Of a stretch of 64,000 nucleotides of DNA, positions 15,230 through 23,757 are shown piece after piece. A program made the position numbers and the translations under genes. Location: NCBI RefSeq assembly GCF_026625885.1, contig NZ_CP113068.1, forward strand, positions 1,240,001-1,304,000. Direction: 5' to 3'. The notes under the pieces were generated by a model. That model was given only the letters and a program-made list of their open reading frames with translations, ran no database searches and was not told the DNA's origin. The first letter of the stretch is position 1. The number at the start of each line of letters is the position of its first letter. This stretch comes from Roseateles sp. SL47 (lineage in GTDB: Bacteria; Pseudomonadota; Gammaproteobacteria; Burkholderiales; Burkholderiaceae_C).

Positions 15230-17557
15230 TCATCCCATCTCGTCCCCGTCATCCATCAAGGGCGCCAACAGGCGCTCGATGTCTGCGGGACTGAATTTCT
15301 CCAGAACTTCACCGCCATCGCGCCCCAGCAGCCCGTCTGCCAGGGCCTGCTTGCGCGCCTGAAGCTCCAGCATCCGTTCCTCGATGCTGCCCTCAATCAC
15401 CAACTGATGCACAAACACCGGCCGGGTCTGACCCAGCCGGTGGGCGCGAGCCATGGCCTGGGCGTCCACGGCCGGGTTCCACCAGGGGTCCACCTGGATG
15501 ACGGTGTCGGCGGCCGTGAGGGTCAGCCCCACGCCGCCGGCCTTGAGGCTCACCAGCATCACCGGCACCTCTTCGGCCTGGAAGCGCCGCACCAGCTCCC
15601 CGCGCTGGCCGGCCGGGGTGTCGCCGGTCAGGCTGAGTAAGGGGATGCCGGCCGTCGTCAGGGCATCACGGATCAAGGCCAGCATGCCGGTGAACTGGGA
15701 AAACACGAGCAAGCGCCGGCCTTCGGCCACCAAGGCCGGGATGCGTGACCGCAGCCAGTCCAGCTTGGCCGCGTCCATGGTGTCCGGGATGTCCAGGCCG
15801 GGCACCAGGCGCGGATCGCAGCAGACCTGGCGCAGCTTGAGCATGGCATCCAGCACCGACATCAGGCCGTCGCCAAAGAGCTTCTGCTGGGCCAGCACCC
15901 GGCGCACCAGATGGTCGGCACCGATGCGGACACTTTCATACAGTTGGCGCTGACCGCCCTGCAGCGGAATGCGTTGGGTGACGACGGTCAGCGGCGGCAG
16001 TTCCGGTGCGACCTCATTCTTCAACCGACGCAGAATGAACGGACGGACCAGTTGGGCCAATTGCCGGGCCCGCGCGGCACTGCCGTTCTGCTCGATGGGC
16101 TTGCGCCAATGGCGGGTGAAAGCCCGGCTGTCGCCGAGATAACCCGGCAACAGGAAATCAAACTGGGTCCACAGTTCGCCCAGATGGTTTTCCAGCGGCG
16201 TGCCGGTGAGCACGAGGCGCTGGTCGGCATGCAGGCGGCGCAGGGCCCGGGCCGCCCGGGAGCGGGGATTCTTCACCGCCTGGGCCTCGTCCACCAGCAG
16301 CAGGCTGAAACGATGGCGGGTCAGGGCCCGCAGCTCGCGCCAGACCAGACCGTAGCTGCACAGCAGCAGGTCGGTGTCGGCCAGACGGGCCAGGACATCG
16401 GATCGGTCGCTCGGTTGGGACAGGCTGGCCACTCGCAGCCCCGGCGCCACGTGTTGTGCCTCCTGGGCCCAGTTGAAGATGAGCGAGGTGGGGGCCACCA
16501 CCAAGGCGGGAGCGCTCAGCCGACCAGTCTGTTTCTGTATCCAGAGATGGGCGAGCGCCTGGGCCGTCTTGCCGAGGCCCATGTCGTCCGCCAGGATGCC
16601 ACCCAGCCCGTGCGCCGCCAGGTATTGCAGCCAGGTCAGGCCCTGCAGTTGATAGGGCCGCAGCGTGATGCCCAGCCCCTCCGGCGCGGCCACTGGCACC
16701 GGCGGACCGGCACGTTGCAGCCGGATCCAAAGATCCCGCAAGTCCTGGACGCCGTGCAACTGCCACCGGCTGTCCTCACCCTCCAGCAGCGAGAGACGGG
16801 CGGCTTCCCAGGAGGTCAGCTTCAGCGGTGCCCGTCGTGAGCGCTGGGCCAGCAGCACCTCCAGCAGCGTCAGCATCAGGCGCTTGAGCGGGCCGGCGGT
16901 GCTGTGCAGGCGACGTCCGCCCGGCGCTCGCAGGCTGACCACGGCGTCGTCGTCCATCAGGCTGAGCGACTCGGCGGAGATCCATCGTTTGTCCCGGCGG
17001 ATCAGGTCCCAGATCAGCGGCGCCAGATCCATCCGCTCGCCCTGCACCACCACCCCCAGGCTGATCAGCCAGGCGCCTTTGCGGCGCGAGAGACCCAGCC
17101 CGGGAATGCGGTCCGCGCCCTGGGTCCCGTCGGACCGATGGCTGCCCTCGGCCCCCAGCGCCTCAGCCTCCGCGACCGCCTCCAGTTCCCAGCCATCAAT
17201 GGCCTGGCTGTGGTGTGCAAAGCCGGGCGCCAGCGCCACCTCCCAACCCGCCTCGCGCAGCGCGGGAAGCTGTTCCACGACGAAGTCGGCAAACAGGTCC
17301 TCCCGCTCCAGCGTCCAGCAGGGCGACAAGGCCAGGCCGACACCGGTCTCCCGCCATTGCAGCAGCTCCGGGTCCACCGGCTGGAGCGGCAGCTGCGACC
17401 ACTGCAGCAAGTGCTCCGGCCGCTCAGGGGCGCACAGCAGCTGGATCAGGGTCACCCGATCACCACGGGGTCCGAGCTTGCCGTGCGGACGCATGCCCAG
17501 CAGGCCATCGCCTCGGGAGAAGGTGCGCAGGAGGAGGTGGGGACGGGGACCGGACAT
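15230..17557 (-). CDS. SNF2-family DNA-dependent ATPase/helicase, short form
   Basis: A 775-residue SNF2 motor. Motif I is 'GILADDMGLGKTAQALAHL' (around residue 330), motif II 'LLLVDEAQAVKNP' with a DEAQ rather than DEAH box, and motif III 'LTGTPLENHLGELW'. The helicase C domain has 'LLVFSQFTGMLALI', 'LVSLKAGGVGLTLTAADTVI' and motif VI 'QAMARAHRLGQTRPVFVHQLV'. Many proteobacterial homologs carry an N-terminal SWIM zinc finger and exceed 1,000 residues; no Cys/His cluster is visible here. An in-frame stop lies just upstream of the ATG, so the gene is not cut by the chosen start. Such proteins remodel nucleoprotein or RNA-polymerase complexes; the client is unknown. Confidence 0.92.
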   Translation of the reverse strand: MSGPRPHLLLRTFSRGDGLLGMRPHGKLGPRGDRVTLIQLLCAPERPEHLLQWSQLPLQPVDPELLQWRETGVGLALSPCWTLEREDLFADFVVEQLPALREAGWEVALAPGFAHHSQAIDGWELEAVAEAEALGAEGSHRSDGTQGADRIPGLGLSRRKGAWLISLGVVVQGERMDLAPLIWDLIRRDKRWISAESLSLMDDDAVVSLRAPGGRRLHSTAGPLKRLMLTLLEVLLAQRSRRAPLKLTSWEAARLSLLEGEDSRWQLHGVQDLRDLWIRLQRAGPPVPVAAPEGLGITLRPYQLQGLTWLQYLAAHGLGGILADDMGLGKTAQALAHLWIQKQTGRLSAPALVVAPTSLIFNWAQEAQHVAPGLRVASLSQPSDRSDVLARLADTDLLLCSYGLVWRELRALTRHRFSLLLVDEAQAVKNPRSRAARALRRLHADQRLVLTGTPLENHLGELWTQFDFLLPGYLGDSRAFTRHWRKPIEQNGSAARARQLAQLVRPFILRRLKNEVAPELPPLTVVTQRIPLQGGQRQLYESVRIGADHLVRRVLAQQKLFGDGLMSVLDAMLKLRQVCCDPRLVPGLDIPDTMDAAKLDWLRSRIPALVAEGRRLLVFSQFTGMLALIRDALTTAGIPLLSLTGDTPAGQRGELVRRFQAEEVPVMLVSLKAGGVGLTLTAADTVIQVDPWWNPAVDAQAMARAHRLGQTRPVFVHQLVIEGSIEERMLELQARKQALADGLLGRDGGEVLEKFSPADIERLLAPLMDDGDEMG

Positions 17558-18050
17558 CGCCTGGGATTGTCAGGGTTCTGGCAAGGCCGGCCGAGGCGCG
17601 TGGATCGGCCTTCCGCGCCATTGGCGCGCCGAGCTCACCCGGGAGGCCCCGTTTACCAACTGCCGCCGCCCACCTGGCGGCGCTCTTACATTTTCTCCAG
17701 ACGCCATCTGTGGCAGCTTTCGGACGGAAAGGCCGCAACGACCCTTCATTTCAGGGGTATGACGACACGATGTAACGCCGTTCGCAAATCGCCCAAGATC
17801 CGAAAGCGTGCAGTGGGCGATGTGCGCAGAACCATGTATGAAGGGGATATTCATGCAAGTGAGCGCGGGCACACCATCCCATTCTGGTGCATTCCCCAAG
17901 TGAAAACCCCAAGTGCGTGCATGGATACACAGTCCTACGATCCCCATCACTCGACGCAACTGCTGTGCGAATGGTGGTTGCCTACGGGGGCTGAGGAGAC
18001 AAACAAATCAGAACCAAGACCAACGAATCGCGGTGACACTGTCACAATTC
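17558..18050. other. Long intergenic region before the TSUP gene
   Basis: About 490 bp with lower GC than its surroundings and no convincing gene. A reading frame from ATG 17921 contains a Trp-Trp pair but runs through the terminator that follows without a stop, so it is not a classical leader peptide. The perfect dyad GTGACA-C-TGTCAC is at 18033-18045; it lies within a larger imperfect hairpin (18024-18051). The strong terminator after it suggests that a short RNA is made from this stretch. Confidence 0.45.
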
Positions 18051-18084
18051 GCGGGCACCTGAATCAGGTGCCCGCTTTGTTTTT
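18051..18084 (+). terminator. Strong rho-independent terminator upstream of the TSUP gene
   Basis: GCGGGCACCT (18051-18060), loop GAATC, and AGGTGCCCGC (18066-18075) form a perfect 10-bp stem followed by TTTGTTTTTG. It reads on the plus strand and ends 50 bases before the TSUP start, so it either ends a short transcript or acts as an attenuator. Confidence 0.85.
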
Positions 18085-18134
18085 GTGGCCCGACTTTTCC
18101 TGGTTTGCGGCCCGCTCCTGCGAGTCCGCTTCTC

Positions 18135-18896
18135 ATGTACGAGCTTTTGACCGTGGCGCTGGCCTCTTTGCTGGCCGGCTTTGTGGATGCTGTGGTGGGT
18201 GGCGGGGGGCTGGTGCTTGTGCCCGCCCTGTTCAGCACCTATCCCACCGCAGCCCCCGCCACCCTGTTCGGCACCAACAAGGGCGCCTCCGTCTGGGGGA
18301 CCGCCTGGGCCACCCACCAATACGCCAAACGCGTCTCGCTGCCGTGGCTCGCGCTGATCCCAGCGGCCCTGGCGGCGCTGGGCGGCAGCTTCTGCGGCGC
18401 CTGGGCGGTGACGCAGGTCGATCCGTCGGGCCTGCGCAAGGCTCTGCCAGTGATTCTGCTGGCCGTCCTGCTCTACACGCTGGCGAAAAAAGACCTGGGT
18501 CGCCACCATGCGCCGCGCCACACCGTGGGCGTTCAGACGCTGATCGCCGCCGTGATCGGCGTGGTCATCGGGTTTTATGACGGATTCTTCGGTCCGGGCA
18601 CCGGCAGCTTCTTTGTTTTCCTGTTCGTCCGCCTGCTGGGGTTTGACTTCCTCCACGCCTCGGCCACCGCCAAGCTGCTCAACACGGCCACCAATGCCGC
18701 CGCGCTGGTGCTGTTTGCCAGCAAGGGCCATGTCTGGTGGCACATCGCCGCCGTCATGGCGGTGGCCAATGTGGCGGGCAGCCTGGTGGGCACGCGCATG
18801 GCGCTGGCCCGTGGCGCAGGATTCGTGCGAGGCATGTTCGTGGCCGTCGTGTCTGTGCTGATTCTCAAGACCGGCTACGACGCGTTCTTGCGCTGA
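18135..18896 (+). CDS. TSUP (TauE/SafE) family membrane transporter
   Basis: A 253-residue membrane protein with about eight helices in two pseudo-repeats. Each repeat begins with the TSUP signature: 'GFVDAVVGGGGLVLVPAL' near residue 15 and 'GFYDGFFGPGTGSFFVFLF' near residue 148. The family exports sulfite, sulfoacetate and other organosulfur anions or takes up related solutes; the substrate here is unknown. The ATG at 18135 lacks a clear Shine-Dalgarno; a TTG at 18105 would add ten residues. A strong terminator hairpin lies directly upstream, hinting at attenuation of this gene. Confidence 0.9.
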   Translation: MYELLTVALASLLAGFVDAVVGGGGLVLVPALFSTYPTAAPATLFGTNKGASVWGTAWATHQYAKRVSLPWLALIPAALAALGGSFCGAWAVTQVDPSGLRKALPVILLAVLLYTLAKKDLGRHHAPRHTVGVQTLIAAVIGVVIGFYDGFFGPGTGSFFVFLFVRLLGFDFLHASATAKLLNTATNAAALVLFASKGHVWWHIAAVMAVANVAGSLVGTRMALARGAGFVRGMFVAVVSVLILKTGYDAFLR

Positions 18897-18981
18897 ACTG
18901 CTCCGGTCACTTTCCGCCAAAGGCGGGATGACGGGACAGGCGTCTCTCGCTATACCATTGGACAAACAACCCATCCTTACC

Positions 18982-19800
18982 ATGCCCGTCGATCCACAAC
19001 TGCGTTCGTTGGACATCGAGATTCCCACCCAGCCGGAAGTGCTGGTGAAGCTCTCTTTGCTCATGGCAGAGGAGGACATCGACCTCCAAGCCGTTTCCTC
19101 CCTGGTGGAGACCGACATGGCCCTGGCCGCCGCCGTGATGAAGGCGGTCAACTCCTCGCTGTACGGCCTGCGGGGCCGGGTGCAGACCGTGCATCAGGCG
19201 CTCACCTATCTGGGCATGCGCGAAGTCGCGGCCATCACTTTTGAGATGGGCCTGCGTGCCGCCTTCCCGCCGGCTGCTGAACTCGAACCGATCTGGTCAC
19301 GCGCTGCCAAGCGCGGCCTGCTGATGGGCCGCATGGGCCAGATGCTGGGGGTGGACCCCTGGGCGGCGCACTCGGCCGGCCTGTTTGAAGAATGCGGCAA
19401 GGCGGTGCTGTACCGTCATGCGCCGGGCCACTATCCGGCCATGTTGCGGGCTGCGGGCACCGATGTGGAACTGGCACAGCTGGAAAGCACCGCCTTCGGC
19501 GTGAGCCATGACAAGCTGGGGGCAGCCCTGTGTGAGAGCTGGGGCCTGGCGCCCGCAGCGGTGAGCAGCGTCAGCCACCATGTGGAAATTCAACGGGACC
19601 TGCGCATGCCCGACACCATGCAGCGCCGCGGTGTCGGCGCCATCTCGCTGGTGGCCTGGACCTTGATGAACGACCCGACGCAGCTCGACGAGAACATCAT
19701 GTTCATCGCGCCGCAGGCCCAACTGGACGAAACCTTGGTGCTGCGTGCAGCGCGCAAGGTGGAAGAGCAGTTGCAGCAGGCGGAAGCCCAGGGCCGCTGA
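18982..19800 (+). CDS. HDOD-domain protein
   Basis: A 272-residue protein consisting mainly of one HDOD domain (about 15-205), a catalytically inactive relative of HD phosphohydrolases found in bacterial signalling. Typical features are 'IPTQPEVLVKLSLLMAEE', 'SSLVETDMALAAAVMKAVNSS', 'VQTVHQALTYLGMREVAAI' and 'HSAGLFEECGKAVL'. An in-frame ATG at 18928 would add 18 residues. The later start is preferred because a TATACC element (18951-18956) that may be the -10 box lies between the two. The following minus-strand diguanylate cyclase converges with it, so the two are neighbours but not an operon. HDOD proteins often link c-di-GMP, motility or stress signals. Confidence 0.85.
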   Translation: MPVDPQLRSLDIEIPTQPEVLVKLSLLMAEEDIDLQAVSSLVETDMALAAAVMKAVNSSLYGLRGRVQTVHQALTYLGMREVAAITFEMGLRAAFPPAAELEPIWSRAAKRGLLMGRMGQMLGVDPWAAHSAGLFEECGKAVLYRHAPGHYPAMLRAAGTDVELAQLESTAFGVSHDKLGAALCESWGLAPAAVSSVSHHVEIQRDLRMPDTMQRRGVGAISLVAWTLMNDPTQLDENIMFIAPQAQLDETLVLRAARKVEEQLQQAEAQGR

Positions 19801-19831
19801 AGGCCGCTGAAGGCCAGCGACACCACGGGCC

Positions 19832-21169
19832 TCACGGCGCCAGGCAGATCCGATCCCTGCCGGTGTGCTTGGCCAGATACAGCGCCTCATCCGCCGCCTG
19901 CAGCAGCGCCTGGCTGCTCAGGTAGGGGCGGCCGGGCTGGTACGCGGCCAGCCCGATGCTCACCGTCACCCAGTCCTCGTGTGTCCCGTTGCGCTGGGCG
20001 GCAGGACGCGCTCCATGCGGGAGGGCCAGCGCACGCAAGGCGTCCCGCACCGTCTCCAGGCGGTCCTGGGCCGAGCGCACATCCAGCCCCGGCATCAGCA
20101 CCACAAACTCTTCACCGCCCAGGCGGGCCACCACGTCGGTGTCGCGCTGGAACTGCTCCGCCAGCAGATGAGCAAGGCGCCGTAGCAGCTCGTCGCCAGC
20201 GTCCCGGCCGTGGCGCTCGTTGTAGGGCTTCAGGTTGTCCACATCCAGCACCGCCAGTGCCAGCCGTCCCTGCTCCCGCTGCACACGCTTGAATTCACGC
20301 CGCAGGGCCAACTCAAATTCCCGGCGGTTCGAAGCCCCGGTCAAGGGGTCGTGTCGCTCCAGGGCCGCCAGTTCACGGCGTTTGGCCTCCAGCGATCGTT
20401 CCACCTCCGCCAGCCGGTGATGCTGGCGCAGGATCTCGTCCCGCAATTGCCGCCCGCGTGTCTGCTCCCGCTGCAGTTCGCCCCCCAGGGTGCTGTGCAC
20501 ATGCGCAAACGCGCGCTCCAGTTGCAGGACCTCATGCGGCCCGTGGTCGTCGGGCTCCAGCCACGAGAGCGACTGCGGCGGCATCGTTGCCTCGAAGCGA
20601 TTCGCTTCCTCGGACAGCCTGCGCAACTGGCGCAGCAGCCAGCGGTCCAGCAGCACGGCGGCCGCGAGCCCCAGCAGCAGCACCAGCAACAGATGGATCA
20701 AGGCGCTGCGCAACAGCGCATCGTGTTGCAAGGTCTGCAGCAAGGACACGCCCTGGGCCTGGACCTTCACCGCACCGCCACTCGCGCCCAGCGGGAATTC
20801 AGCGCTCGGGCCGGGGTCCCCACCGTCATCAGCCTCTGCGCGGATCTGCTCGCCAGTGCGGGTCATCAGCTCGATGCTGCGCAAGCCATGCTGCCGGACG
20901 ATGTGCTCCAGCAGGGCGCGAATCGCTTCCGGCGGTTGCCCCAGGCTTTGCACCAGCGGCGCGGTGTAGAGCAGTGGGATGGCATGGAGATCACGATCCA
21001 GCTGCTGCGCGCGGCGGCGCAGGTCTTCGCGCAGATCCCAGCCTGTGGAAGCGGCTGCAAACAGCAAGCCCACCACGAACAACGCCAGCAGCGTGCGTGC
21101 ACCGACCGAGACGCGAATGGCCTTTGGGGTCATGGGGTTCTGCAGCAACGATCTAGAAACATTGTGCAT
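19832..21169 (-). CDS. Membrane-bound diguanylate cyclase (GGDEF)
   Basis: A 445-residue c-di-GMP synthase. Two transmembrane helices (about 22-42 and 160-180, the latter 'LIHLLLVLLLGLAAAVLLDRW') bracket a small periplasmic sensor. A HAMP-like segment and a coiled coil ('LRDEILRQHHRLAEVERSLEAK') lead into the GGDEF domain. 'DPLTGASNRREFE', 'AVLDVDNLKPYNERHG' and the active site 'RLGGEEFVVLMPG' are intact. The inhibitory I-site RxxD is present five residues before GGEEF ('RDTD'). The ATG at 21169 has AGGG seven bases upstream; alternatives are at 21229 and 21133. It is convergent with the HDOD gene and follows the RluA-like gene on the same strand. Confidence 0.92.
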   Translation of the reverse strand: MHNVSRSLLQNPMTPKAIRVSVGARTLLALFVVGLLFAAASTGWDLREDLRRRAQQLDRDLHAIPLLYTAPLVQSLGQPPEAIRALLEHIVRQHGLRSIELMTRTGEQIRAEADDGGDPGPSAEFPLGASGGAVKVQAQGVSLLQTLQHDALLRSALIHLLLVLLLGLAAAVLLDRWLLRQLRRLSEEANRFEATMPPQSLSWLEPDDHGPHEVLQLERAFAHVHSTLGGELQREQTRGRQLRDEILRQHHRLAEVERSLEAKRRELAALERHDPLTGASNRREFELALRREFKRVQREQGRLALAVLDVDNLKPYNERHGRDAGDELLRRLAHLLAEQFQRDTDVVARLGGEEFVVLMPGLDVRSAQDRLETVRDALRALALPHGARPAAQRNGTHEDWVTVSIGLAAYQPGRPYLSSQALLQAADEALYLAKHTGRDRICLAP

Positions 21170-21269
21170 TTCCAGACCCTGCATCCTCTCCGGGGAAACG
21201 CGCACGCTAGCCCCCTTCGAGGGGGGCACGACGCATACTCTCTTCTGAGGATGCCCACACGCGGCTGAC

Positions 21270-22187
21270 TTATGCCTGCAAGGTCAGCGTGCTGGTGAAC
21301 TGCCGCAGGCGCCCCGTGAGCGGGTCCGTGAAGCCAATTTGACGCGCAAGCAGTTGCAGGGGATGAGAGAAGTCGGGCACCTCTTCCACGGGCTGCAGCA
21401 CCGGATAGATGCGGTCGCCCATCAAGGGCAGGCCCAGCGCGCACATCTGCGCTCGCAGTTGATGCTTGGCGCCGGTGCTGGGCCGCAGCTCATAACGGGC
21501 CCGACCGCCGGGCAGGTGCTCCATCAGGCGCACCTGGGTGAAGGCATTGGGTTCGCCTTCCACCGTCTGCATCTGCATGAAATCCGCCGGATGCTCCTGG
21601 AGCCGGGTGGCCAGATCCATCGGAAACGCCAGCGTGTCGGACGCGGGCGCGATGGCCTCATAGACCTTGTCCACCTGACGGTCCCGGAACAGCCGCTGAT
21701 ACGCATCGCGATGGCTGGCCTGCACCGAGAACAGCACCAGCCCGGCGGTCTCGCGGTCCAGGCGATGCAGCGGGCTGAGGTCGGCAATGCCGGTCATGCG
21801 CCGCAGGCGGGTGAGCAGCGTTTGCTGGACATACCGACCTTTGGGCGTCACGGGGAGGAAATGCGGTTTGTCCGCCACCAGCAGGTCATCGTCCTGATGA
21901 AGGATGCGGACCTCGCCGGGCACCTGCGGCTCGTTGGCCAGCCAGCGCCAGTAATACAGGCGCTGGCCCTGGCAGCGGGTGAAGGCGGTGTCAGGGGCCA
22001 GCGGCTGGCCGTGATCGTCCAGCACCTCGCCGCGCGCCATCCGCTCCGACCAATCGTCCCGCGTCACCAGCGGCAGCCGATGCGCGAGGAAGTCCAGCAC
22101 CAGCGGCCAGGGGCCTGGCGTGCAGGCCAGCGCGGAGGCGGCGACACCATCACGCAGCGGGAGCGTCAGCTTGGGGGGACGTGCCAT
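21270..22187 (-). CDS. RluA-family pseudouridine synthase
   Basis: A 305-residue RNA-modifying enzyme that isomerises uridine to pseudouridine. The catalytic motif 'LSPLHRLDRETAGLVLFS' contains the essential Asp (HRLDRETAG). 'KVYEAI' and 'RPSTGAKHQLRAQMCALGLPLMGDRIYP' are typical of the RluA group. The N-terminal 80 residues differ from RluA/RluC and have no S4 domain. The substrate may be rRNA or tRNA, which cannot be told apart from sequence. It is the first gene of a minus-strand pair with the diguanylate cyclase, 100 nt apart. Confidence 0.9.
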   Translation of the reverse strand: MARPPKLTLPLRDGVAASALACTPGPWPLVLDFLAHRLPLVTRDDWSERMARGEVLDDHGQPLAPDTAFTRCQGQRLYYWRWLANEPQVPGEVRILHQDDDLLVADKPHFLPVTPKGRYVQQTLLTRLRRMTGIADLSPLHRLDRETAGLVLFSVQASHRDAYQRLFRDRQVDKVYEAIAPASDTLAFPMDLATRLQEHPADFMQMQTVEGEPNAFTQVRLMEHLPGGRARYELRPSTGAKHQLRAQMCALGLPLMGDRIYPVLQPVEEVPDFSHPLQLLARQIGFTDPLTGRLRQFTSTLTLQA

Positions 22188-22223
22188 GGCATCGATTGCT
22201 GATGTTGTGCCGACGAATGTGCC

Positions 22224-22259
22224 GACTACTGCGCTGACTACTGCGCTGACTACTGCGCC
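22224..22259. repeat. Three tandem 12-bp units
   Basis: GACTACTGCGCT occurs three times in a row (the last unit has C at position 12) in the gap between the RluA-like gene and the murA-like gene. It is too short for a function to be assigned. Confidence 0.8.
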
Positions 22260-22363
22260 GGTGCTACGCCGCTACTGAGCCGCGACCAGACTGTGGTCCA
22301 GCCGCAGCCCTGCACAGCCGGTTCGCAAGGATGACCGACAAGCCGTCCGTTGGCGGCCTGGTC

Positions 22364-23665
22364 TCAATCGCCCTCGACCCACTCGACCTTGGCGCCCAGG
22401 CGGGTGATGTTCTCCGCAAATTGCGGATGCGCCCGGCGCACCGGGGTGGCGTTGTGGATGACCGACTTGCCGGGGATGCTGGCAGCCACCATCAGCAGGG
22501 CGATGGCCACGCGGATGATGTAGGGGCTTTCGACTTCCGCCGGCGTGAGCGGCTTGCCGCCGAAGGTCACCATGCGGTGCGGGTCCGACAGGAAGGCGTG
22601 TGCGCCGAACTTGGACAACTCGGTGGTCCAGCCCATGGCGCCGTCATAGACCTTGTTCCAGAACATCACGCTGCCTTCGGCCTTCACGCCCAGGGCCACG
22701 AAGATGGGCAGCAGGTCCACCGGGAGGTAGGGCCAGGGCGCGGCTTCCACCTTCTGCAGGATGTTGCGGGTGAAGGGTTCCTTGACCTTGAGCTTGCCGT
22801 TCACCACCGCGCGGGACCAGCCGTCCTCATGGAGGATCTGCACGCCGAACTTGGCAAACGTGCGGTCGATCAGCGGGAACTGCTCGGGGTGGGAATTCTT
22901 GACACGCACGTCGCCGCCGGTGATGGCGCCCAGGGCCAGGAAGGTGACGATCTCGTGGAAGTCTTCGGCAAAGGTGAATTCGCCGCCGCCCAGGGTGGTC
23001 ACGCCGTGGATGGTCAGGCGCGAGGTGCCCAGGCCTTCCAGCTTGGCGCCGAGCATCTGCATGAACTGGCAGAACTCCTGCACATGCGGTTCGCTGGCGG
23101 CGTTCATCAGCGTGGACGTACCGTCGGCCAGAGCGGCGCACAGCACGAAGTTTTCGGTGGTGGTGACCGAGGCGTAGTCGGTCCAGTGGTCGTTGTGGCG
23201 CAGCTTGCCGTCCACTTTCAGCAGCAGGCCGTCGGAGGCGCGGTCCACCGAGGCGCCGAAGCGCTCGAACACTTCCACATGAGGGTCGATCTCGCGGGCG
23301 CCCAGGGTGCAGCCCTTGACATCGTCCTCAATGCGGGCGGCGCCGAAGCGGGCCATCAGGCCGGGCACCAGCATGATGGAGCTGCGCATTTCTTCCGGCA
23401 GGTGGTCCTTGGCGGGGTCGAAATGGGTGTCCTTGTGATGCAGGTCCAGAATGCCGGAGGTGAAGTCCACCGACACGCTGCTGCCGAGTTGGCGGAAGAC
23501 TTCCAGGATCTTCTTGACGTCGGTGATCTCGGGCACGCCATGCAGCCGCACGGGTTCCCGCGTCAGCAGCGTCGCGCACAGGATGGGCAACACGGCATTC
23601 TTGTTGGCCGAGGGAACGATGCGGCCCTTCAGGGGGGAGCCGCCGTGGACGATGAGGTTGGACAT
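22364..23665 (-). CDS. Divergent UDP-N-acetylglucosamine 1-carboxyvinyltransferase (MurA-like)
   Basis: A 433-residue member of the EPSP synthase/MurA family, which transfers enolpyruvate to UDP-GlcNAc at the start of peptidoglycan synthesis. The substrate-binding Lys-Asn pair is kept ('SANKNAVLPILC'). The Cys loop reads 'VKGCTLGAREID', so the fosfomycin-target Cys is present, but the surrounding sequence differs from standard MurA ('GGCAIG.RP'). The general-base Asp is in 'YLPVDLLPIFVALG'. The sequence is clearly off the main betaproteobacterial MurA, which normally lies near the his operon, so this is probably a second, diverged paralog. It stands alone, with the TrhO gene upstream on the same strand. 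Confidence 0.85.
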   Translation of the reverse strand: MSNLIVHGGSPLKGRIVPSANKNAVLPILCATLLTREPVRLHGVPEITDVKKILEVFRQLGSSVSVDFTSGILDLHHKDTHFDPAKDHLPEEMRSSIMLVPGLMARFGAARIEDDVKGCTLGAREIDPHVEVFERFGASVDRASDGLLLKVDGKLRHNDHWTDYASVTTTENFVLCAALADGTSTLMNAASEPHVQEFCQFMQMLGAKLEGLGTSRLTIHGVTTLGGGEFTFAEDFHEIVTFLALGAITGGDVRVKNSHPEQFPLIDRTFAKFGVQILHEDGWSRAVVNGKLKVKEPFTRNILQKVEAAPWPYLPVDLLPIFVALGVKAEGSVMFWNKVYDGAMGWTTELSKFGAHAFLSDPHRMVTFGGKPLTPAEVESPYIIRVAIALLMVAASIPGKSVIHNATPVRRAHPQFAENITRLGAKVEWVEGD

Positions 23666-23757
23666 GGGCCGCGCGAACCGTTAGGAGCAATCAGGCCACG
23701 ATTATCGACGCAGCGCCGAAGACCGCCCAGGCTTGGCGGTCATCCATTCACCGAAAT

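Noticed and set aside
16904..18580. 558-codon plus frame crossing the SNF2 start, the intergenic gap and the TSUP gene
   Set aside because: It runs through a strong terminator and opposite or across two real genes; no coherent protein.
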